This document shows, piece by piece, positions 40,690-46,802 of a stretch of DNA of 64,000 nt. Every line of letters begins with the position of its first letter. The stretch's first letter is position 1. The notes under the pieces were generated by a model that saw only the letters and a list, made by a program, of their open reading frames with translations, ran no database searches and had not been told where the DNA came from. Made by a program: the position numbers and the translations under genes. The stretch is from the NCBI GenBank assembly GCA_022769285.1, contig JALEKD010000005.1, positions 62,001-126,000 of the forward strand, given 5' to 3'. The stretch is from Prevotella sp. GTDB taxonomy: Bacteria; Bacteroidota; Bacteroidia; Bacteroidales; Bacteroidaceae.

Positions 40690-41391
40690 TTATTCTTTAC
40701 GTGGATCTATAGATTTAACAACGCCCTGTTCTGCGGTGGTACGACCGTAGCGGCCGGTGAACTTCTTCACAGCCTCATTGGCGTCCATACCAGCCTTGAT
40801 GGCCTCCATCATCTTGCCGAGGTGTACGTACTCGTAACCGCAAACCTGGCTGTCCTTGTCAAGGAACATGCGAGTGATGTAGCCCTCTGTAAGTTCCAGG
40901 TAGCGAGTACCCTTGGCTACGGTACCATAAAGAGTACCTGTCTGCGAACGCAGACCCTTGCCCAGATCCTCAAGACCAGCACCGATAACGAGACCTCCCT
41001 CAGAGAAGGCGCTCTGACTGCGGCCGTAAACAATCTGCAGGAAGAGTTCGCGCATGGCTGTATTGATAGCGTCGCACACGAGGTCTGTGTTCAGAGCCTC
41101 CAGGATGGTCTTACCGGGCAGTATCTCTGACGCCATAGCAGCTGAATGGGTCATACCGGTACAGCCGATGGTCTCGACGAGACACTCCTGAATTATGCCC
41201 TCCTTGATGTTGAGCGAGAGCTTGCAGGCTCCCTGCTGGGGGGCACACCATCCCACACCGTGGGTATAACCTGAGATGTCCTTGATCTCCTTGGCTTGAA
41301 TCCATTTTCCCTCTTCGGGGATTGGAGCTGGTCCGTGGTTGGGACCCTTGGCGACAACGCACATGTTGTCTACTTCCTTAGAATAAATCAT
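40690..41391 (-). CDS. NifU-like iron-sulfur cluster assembly scaffold protein
   Basis: GWCAPQQGACKLSLNIKEGIIQECLVETIGCTGMTHSAAMASEILPGKTILEAL; NifU-type cysteines; start set at MIYSKEVDNMCVVAKGPNHG. Confidence 0.82.
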   Translation of the reverse strand: MIYSKEVDNMCVVAKGPNHGPAPIPEEGKWIQAKEIKDISGYTHGVGWCAPQQGACKLSLNIKEGIIQECLVETIGCTGMTHSAAMASEILPGKTILEALNTDLVCDAINTAMRELFLQIVYGRSQSAFSEGGLVIGAGLEDLGKGLRSQTGTLYGTVAKGTRYLELTEGYITRMFLDKDSQVCGYEYVHLGKMMEAIKAGMDANEAVKKFTGRYGRTTAEQGVVKSIDPRKE

Positions 41392-41425
41392 ATCGTTAAA
41401 AACTAATACAGTAAAAATGTCCTTA

Positions 41426-41464
41426 CATATCTTGACGGCTTCACCGTTAACGGGCGATATGCCC
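41426..41464 (-). promoter_or_regulatory. Candidate structured leader (two hairpins plus loop complementarity) of the scaffold/GGGtGRT operon
   Basis: Minus strand GGGC-ATATC-GCCC, ACGG-TGAAG-CCGT, then GATAT complementary to the first loop. Confidence 0.4.
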
Positions 41465-41478
41465 AGCTTTTCATTGCG

Positions 41479-41486
41479 CAAAGTTA
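41479..41486 (-). promoter_or_regulatory. -7 box (TAACTTTG) for the scaffold/GGGtGRT operon
   Basis: Minus strand TAnnTTTG match. Confidence 0.5.
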
Positions 41487-41741
41487 TAAAAATCTCAGTA
41501 AACTACCTAATAATGATGATGCTTTTTTGTGTCGCTCTAAAGTTTTTTAACCCCCTCATCATCTTTTCTGGCTATTTTGCCATTCTTACTTGACAATTAC
41601 CTGCGGCTCGCTCACAGACAGCCATTATCGCTGTAACTATGAGGGCCGTCGGGCAGCTTTTCGCGCAGGCAGATGGCAGTGTGCCTATATATTATAAAAT
41701 AGGTGCAAATGGTGTTGGGAATGATGGACGATGGCTATTAA

Positions 41742-41785
41742 TTGTAATACGATTGTAATGTGGTCTTAATAGGTTCGTAATATGG
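41742..41785 (+). promoter_or_regulatory. Four 11-bp direct repeats (PHO-box-like) upstream of the phosphate transporter
   Basis: TTGTAAT-ACGA, TTGTAAT-GTGG, TCTTAAT-AGGT, TCGTAAT-ATGG in register. Confidence 0.65.
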
Positions 41786-41791
41786 GGGAGC

Positions 41792-41799
41792 TACCTTTG
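41792..41799 (+). promoter_or_regulatory. -7 box (TACCTTTG) for the PiT gene
   Basis: TAnnTTTG match 7 bp after the direct repeats; no TTTG at the -33 position. Confidence 0.6.
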
Positions 41800-41836
41800 C
41801 CCACAGTTAAAAATAAGGATTAATACGAACTGAATT

Positions 41837-44101
41837 ATGAGTGCTATTTATCTGCTTATCGTCGTGTTCCTGCTCTGCCTGGCCGTCTTCGACCTCTATG
41901 TGGGCGTGAGCAACGACGCAGTAAACTTCCTCCAGTCGGCTGTGGGTGCCCGGGTGGCCACGTTTCGCACCATTTTGCTGGTGGCGTCCCTGGGAGTCAT
42001 TATCGGAGCTGTCATGTCATCAGGCATGATGGATGTGGCCCGCCACGGCATCATGCTACCTACCCACTATGCCATGAGCGAGGTGATGGTGGTCTTTCTG
42101 GCCGTAATGGTTACCGATGTCATTGTGCTGAACGTCTTCAACTCGCTGGGCATGCCCACCTCTACCACCGTGTCGCTGGTGTTCGAGCTCTTAGGCGGTG
42201 CCTTTGTGCTGTCGCTTATCAAGATGGCGGCCGACCACCAGCTGGTCATCAACGACCTGCTCAATACCGACAAGGCGCTCAGCGTTATCCTGGCCATCTT
42301 TGTATCGGTGGCCATAGCCTTTGTCTTCGGTGTTGTGGTACAGTGGCTTACACGTATAGTGTTCACCTTTAAGTATAGCCGGGGCGGCTTGGTGGCTGTG
42401 GCACTCTTCGGTGGCGTGGCCTTTACCATCCTGTCTTATTTCATATTTCTCAAGGGACTGGGGGCTTCGCCCTATATACCTGCCGATGCCCGTGTGTGGA
42501 TAGACGGGCACATGCCCCTGCTGATGGGCCTTACCATGGTGGTGTCCACGGTGCTGATGGGCGTGCTCCACGGGTTGCATGTCAATGTGTTCCGCATCGT
42601 GGTACTGATGGGAACATTTGCCCTGGCCATGGCCTTTGCCGGTAATGACCTGGTCAACTTCATCGGTGTGCCCCTGGCAGGCTTAGATAGCTTCATGGAC
42701 TACTATAACCACGGCCTGGCCCAGGGCATAGCGCCCACGCACTACATGATGAAGTCGCTCATGGAGCCGGCCACCACACCGCCCCTCTTCCTGCTCATAG
42801 CCGGTCTGATTATGATAGTGGCCATGGCCACGTCCAAGAAGGCGCAGCGCGTGATACAGACCTCGGTAGACTTGTCGCGCCAGGACGAGGGCGAGGAGAT
42901 GTTCGGGTCGTCTCGGGCTGCCCGCGCCATAGTACGTACCGTGCAGACGGTGGCCGACAGCGTGGGTAGCGTTACTCAGCGCATACCCCTGATACAGCGT
43001 ATGAGCCAGTGGATAAACAGCCGGTTTGCCCCGGTCGACGTGGCCGATGGCGACAGGGCTGCTTTTGATGTGGTGCGTGCCGCCGTCAACCTGGTGCTGG
43101 CCTCTATGCTCATCACCATAGGTACCAACTATAAGCTGCCGCTCTCTACTACCTACGTTACCTTCATGGTGGCCATGGGTAGCTCGCTGGCCGACCGGGC
43201 CTGGAGCCGCGAGAGTGCCGTGTTCCGCATTACGGGTGTGCTGTCGGTCATCGGCGGATGGTTTATCACAGCTGGTGTAGCTTTCATGGCCTGTGCCTTA
43301 GTGTGTGTGGCCATGTATTACGGCGGACTGGCCGTGCAGCTGCTGTTCATCTGCCTGGTGATTTACATCCTGTTCTGCTCGGGTCACGACAAGGACAAGG
43401 GCGCTAAGGACAACGAGGGACGCGACCTGTATAGGCTGATGATGCGGGCCCACGAGCCTGAGATAGTGTGGGATTTGCTGAAGAAGTATGTGCGCCAGAC
43501 GCAGAGCGCCATGACGCAGATAGCGCTGAATGAGTACAATCAGTTGTTAGACGGATTTGAGAACAACCGGCCGGCCCCTTTGCGGCGTGTACAGCGCCAT
43601 CTGCGCGAGGCCAAGGATCGGGTGCGCTGCGTGCGCAAGCAGCAGTTGTTGGCCCTGCGCCGCATACCGGTCGAGGTGGCCATGGAGCGCAACACTTGGT
43701 TCCACGTGGGCATCAATGCCAGTCAGCAGTACATCTACTGCCTGCGGCGCATGCTTGAGCCGGTCAAGGAGCATGTAGATAACAACTTCACACCGTTCCC
43801 CCAGTATCTCCGCGACGAGTATCAGCCCATCAAGTTTAAAATTGTAGAGCTGATGCGCGACACCGAGACTCAGATTTCGAGCGGCCGCTTTGACCGTTAC
43901 CGCGACACGCTGGCTGCGGCTGACAAGCTCAAGGACGAGTTGTCTGTTTACCGTCACCGCCAGATTGACCGTTTACAAGGCATTAGCGACAACGGCGCCC
44001 TCCAGGTGGCCCTGCTCTATCTGAACGTGCTCCAGGAGAGCCAGCAGCTGCTCAGCAACATGCGCCACCAGCTGCGCGCGGCCAAAAAGTTCATGGAGTA
44101 A
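41837..44101 (+). CDS. PiT family inorganic phosphate transporter with C-terminal helical extension
   Basis: GVSNDAVNFLQSAVGARVATFRTILL, FNSLGMPTSTTVSLVFELLGGAF; second half NYKLPLSTTYVTFMVAMGSSLADRAW; ~230-aa charged helical C-terminus. Confidence 0.9.
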   Translation: MSAIYLLIVVFLLCLAVFDLYVGVSNDAVNFLQSAVGARVATFRTILLVASLGVIIGAVMSSGMMDVARHGIMLPTHYAMSEVMVVFLAVMVTDVIVLNVFNSLGMPTSTTVSLVFELLGGAFVLSLIKMAADHQLVINDLLNTDKALSVILAIFVSVAIAFVFGVVVQWLTRIVFTFKYSRGGLVAVALFGGVAFTILSYFIFLKGLGASPYIPADARVWIDGHMPLLMGLTMVVSTVLMGVLHGLHVNVFRIVVLMGTFALAMAFAGNDLVNFIGVPLAGLDSFMDYYNHGLAQGIAPTHYMMKSLMEPATTPPLFLLIAGLIMIVAMATSKKAQRVIQTSVDLSRQDEGEEMFGSSRAARAIVRTVQTVADSVGSVTQRIPLIQRMSQWINSRFAPVDVADGDRAAFDVVRAAVNLVLASMLITIGTNYKLPLSTTYVTFMVAMGSSLADRAWSRESAVFRITGVLSVIGGWFITAGVAFMACALVCVAMYYGGLAVQLLFICLVIYILFCSGHDKDKGAKDNEGRDLYRLMMRAHEPEIVWDLLKKYVRQTQSAMTQIALNEYNQLLDGFENNRPAPLRRVQRHLREAKDRVRCVRKQQLLALRRIPVEVAMERNTWFHVGINASQQYIYCLRRMLEPVKEHVDNNFTPFPQYLRDEYQPIKFKIVELMRDTETQISSGRFDRYRDTLAAADKLKDELSVYRHRQIDRLQGISDNGALQVALLYLNVLQESQQLLSNMRHQLRAAKKFME

Positions 44102-44145
44102 ACAGCCCATCATAGTTAACGTTATTATAGGTAATCGATACCATG

Positions 44146-44185
44146 GGGTACCCGGCTTCCGTGCGCGAAGTGGGGTGCCCTTTTT
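44146..44185 (+). terminator. Intrinsic terminator after the PiT gene
   Basis: GGGTACCC..CTTC-loop-GAAG..GGGTGCCC followed by TTTTT. Confidence 0.8.
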
Positions 44186-44287
44186 CTTGGCCCATGGCCG
44201 ATGGGGGATAGGCAGGATGGCTCCGCTCGTCTTGTGGTCATCGCCCCCGTCCTGGTGACTTCTCCCAACTACCCCTCCGTCCTTCTC

Positions 44288-44379
44288 GGCTCCGTCCGAA
44301 GACTTAGAGTGTATATCCGGAAGTTGGCGATGCACATCCTGGGGCACAGAATGTACATCCCAATTCTTCGGACGGATCC
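44288..44379 (+). repeat. Intergenic 21-bp tandem-unit element with terminal inverted repeats, copy 3
   Basis: GGCTCCGTCCGAAGACTTAGA at left; AATTCTTCGGACGGATCC at right; units at 44305, 44326, 44347. Confidence 0.88.
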
Positions 44380-44562
44380 CGTGGGGGCGAGCGGGAGGGT
44401 GTGGGGTGGTCGGGCGCGTGGCGCATAGCTTATCAGGGTTTGGCAGGGTACCCTGTGCCCATTTTGCCATCTCCATAGGCCATCTATGGGGCCTTGTCCT
44501 ACTTGCCATCAGGGTGGCGGGTTAGGCCCTGAGAGTAAAAATTGCCCTGCGTGGGGCGATTT

Positions 44563-44576
44563 TATGATTAATCATA
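44563..44576. promoter_or_regulatory. 14-bp perfect palindrome upstream of the DUF4230 pair
   Basis: TATGATTAATCATA, ending 23 bp before the TACCTTTG box. Confidence 0.45.
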
Positions 44577-44599
44577 GTGTGTATTTGCCCAACTTGCAC

Positions 44600-44607
44600 T
44601 ACCTTTG
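44600..44607 (+). promoter_or_regulatory. -7 box (TACCTTTG) for the DUF4230 pair
   Basis: TAnnTTTG match. Confidence 0.55.
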
Positions 44608-44690
44608 TACCATGCTGACGGCGTTGGGACGGCCCTTTGTGGCCATAGCCCGTGCGTGAGCGGCAGCTAACAACACTAATGATATAACCG

Positions 44691-45374
44691 ATGAAGACAA
44701 CGGCATACCTTCTGGCCCTATGGGTACTGACGGCCTTGTGCGGGTGCCACGGCGCTAAGACCGACGACACCGCGGCGCAGCCCGTAGACACGGTTCCCAT
44801 GATGGTGATGCAGATACAGCAGTGCTCGCGCCTCTATACGGCCGAGTACAAGGTGCGAAAGATAGTGATGCACAACGATGAACGGGCTCTCCGTGGCCGT
44901 CTGATGGGGCGCGACTTCAGTCTGACGCTTCCGGGCGGCACCCGCGCCGTAGCCATCCCCATTGACGCCACGGTCAAGGCGTATATAGACTTCTCGCAGT
45001 TCTCGGCAGCTAATGTGAGCCGGCATGGGCGGCGGGTAGAGATAACCCTGCCCGACCCCGAGGTGGTACTTACCTCGACCCGGATAGACCACGATGCCGT
45101 GCGGCAGCATGTTCCCCTGCTGCGTAGCCGCTTTACCGATGCCGAGCTTACCGCGCTGGAACGCCAGGGCCGTCAGGCCATCGTGAAGAGCATCCCCGAC
45201 TTAGGCATCGTGACCACGGCGCGCGAGAACGCCGCCTCGCTGCTCATTCCCATCATTGAGCAGATGGGGTTCAACCGCGACGACATCACCATTACCTTCC
45301 GCAAGGATTTCGGGCCGGCCACTATCCTCAAACAACTCACTCAAATTCATTCAGACCATGTTACAGCACAATAG
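44691..45374 (+). CDS. DUF4230 domain-containing lipoprotein
   Basis: Lipobox-like ALCGC; QCSRLYTAEYKVRKIVMHNDE...; FSQFSAANVSRHGRRVEITLPDPEVVLTSTRIDHD. Confidence 0.78.
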   Translation: MKTTAYLLALWVLTALCGCHGAKTDDTAAQPVDTVPMMVMQIQQCSRLYTAEYKVRKIVMHNDERALRGRLMGRDFSLTLPGGTRAVAIPIDATVKAYIDFSQFSAANVSRHGRRVEITLPDPEVVLTSTRIDHDAVRQHVPLLRSRFTDAELTALERQGRQAIVKSIPDLGIVTTARENAASLLIPIIEQMGFNRDDITITFRKDFGPATILKQLTQIHSDHVTAQ

Positions 45375-46005
45375 AAAGCGCCCCTCTGACCTGGGCCGTC
45401 TGCTGCGGCTCATCCCCGTCAATGCCTGGATAGCTGCCTTTACCGTCGCTATCGTAGCGGTGGCTGTCGTGGTACTTGTCATGTGGGTGCGCCGTGGCAA
45501 CGAGGTGAGCACCGCCCGCGTAGCGCATACCACCATTACGCCCATGCAGGTGCGCTCCATAGAGCGGATAGGCCAGTGGGAGTTCTTGGCGGTGAGCGAT
45601 GAGGAGATAGTAGACACGGTGAGCCGCGGGTTCTTTGGCGACAGCGAGTTAATACGTATTTATTATGGCACGCTTCGCTTGGGCATCGATTTGACCCACG
45701 CTCGCCCCGGATGGATAACCATGGACGGCGACACGCTGCGGGCGGTGCTTCCGCCGATAACCCTGCTCTCGCCCGACTTCATCGACGAGGCTCGCACACG
45801 TACCTTCTATGAGGATGGTAAGTGGACACCAGCCGACCGCAAGCAGCTCTATCTACGGGCGCAGCGGGCCATGAGCCGTAGGGTGATGAGCCGCGAGAAC
45901 ATAGAGAGTGCCCGCCGCACGGCTCTGGCTCAGGTAGACAAGCTGCTGCGGGGCATGGGCTTTGACAAGATAAGCATACGGTTTGAGGAGGGGGCGGCCC
46001 GATAG
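45358..46005 (+). CDS. DUF4230 domain-containing membrane-anchored protein
   Basis: N-terminal TM; RIYYGTLRLGIDLTHARPGWITMDGDTLRAVLPPITLLSPDFIDEARTRTFYEDGKW; overlaps the preceding gene. Confidence 0.75.
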   Translation: MLQHNRKRPSDLGRLLRLIPVNAWIAAFTVAIVAVAVVVLVMWVRRGNEVSTARVAHTTITPMQVRSIERIGQWEFLAVSDEEIVDTVSRGFFGDSELIRIYYGTLRLGIDLTHARPGWITMDGDTLRAVLPPITLLSPDFIDEARTRTFYEDGKWTPADRKQLYLRAQRAMSRRVMSRENIESARRTALAQVDKLLRGMGFDKISIRFEEGAAR

Positions 46006-46042
46006 GCCGCGGCCCCCATCTTCTTACTGGCAGATACGACAA

Positions 46043-46068
46043 AGGCTCCCTTGGGTGTAAGGGAGCCT
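46043..46068. terminator. Bidirectional hairpin terminator
   Basis: AGGCTCCCTT-GGGTGT-AAGGGAGCCT with outer AGATAC/GTATCT. Confidence 0.75.
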
Positions 46069-46096
46069 TCGCTGTATCTCTCGGCAGGCACAGGGG

Positions 46097-46732
46097 TCAG
46101 ATGTAGTATTCGGCGCTGTCTACCAGGCCAGCCCTGAAGGCGTAGCGTGTAGCCTCGTGTACATTGTTAACGCCCAACTTGCGGAAGATGTTCTTGCGGT
46201 GGGTGTTTACCGTGTGGAAACTGGAGCACCGCTTCTCGGCTATCTCGCGCGTGGTGAGTCCCAGGGCTATGTCCTTCAGTATCTCGGTCTCTGTCCGGGT
46301 CAGTTTTACATCCTCGGTCTTTTCGGCTACAGGTGCTAACAGCATCTCGGTGGTGCGCCGGCAGATGAAGCGCTGTCCCTGGGCCACCAGTTGTAGCGCC
46401 TCGCGTATCTCTGACAGCGGCGACTCCTTGAGGAGCACGCTGAACTGATGGTTACTGGCGGCCACTATCTTGACAAAGTCTATGCTGAGGTCTTCGCTGA
46501 ACAGAATCCACGATGACAAGGGGAACCGCTGACCGAGAATGAGCAGCTCGTCGGCATCATTGATATCAAAGAGGGTATAGTCCAGTATCACGGTAGCCGT
46601 AGGGGTGGCTTTGAGCCCCTCTATCACCTCGGCCTTGTCCTCAGTTACCTTAAATGGGTAGCCAGCCTGGGTACATAGGTACATCAGGCCGGCCTGGGTA
46701 ATTCCCTGTTTGTCTGCAAGCAGTATTTCCAT
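46097..46732 (-). CDS. LuxR/NarL-family response regulator
   Basis: TATVILDYTLFD receiver; C-terminal LTRTETEILKDIALGLTTREIAEKRCSSFHTVNTHRKNIFRKLGV. Confidence 0.92.
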   Translation of the reverse strand: MEILLADKQGITQAGLMYLCTQAGYPFKVTEDKAEVIEGLKATPTATVILDYTLFDINDADELLILGQRFPLSSWILFSEDLSIDFVKIVAASNHQFSVLLKESPLSEIREALQLVAQGQRFICRRTTEMLLAPVAEKTEDVKLTRTETEILKDIALGLTTREIAEKRCSSFHTVNTHRKNIFRKLGVNNVHEATRYAFRAGLVDSAEYYI

Positions 46733-46802
46733 TTGTTTGGGTGCTATTAAGGTTGTTTTCTGTGTATGTGGAGCCATGGGGCCAAGGGCCCCGATGGCTC
46801 TG

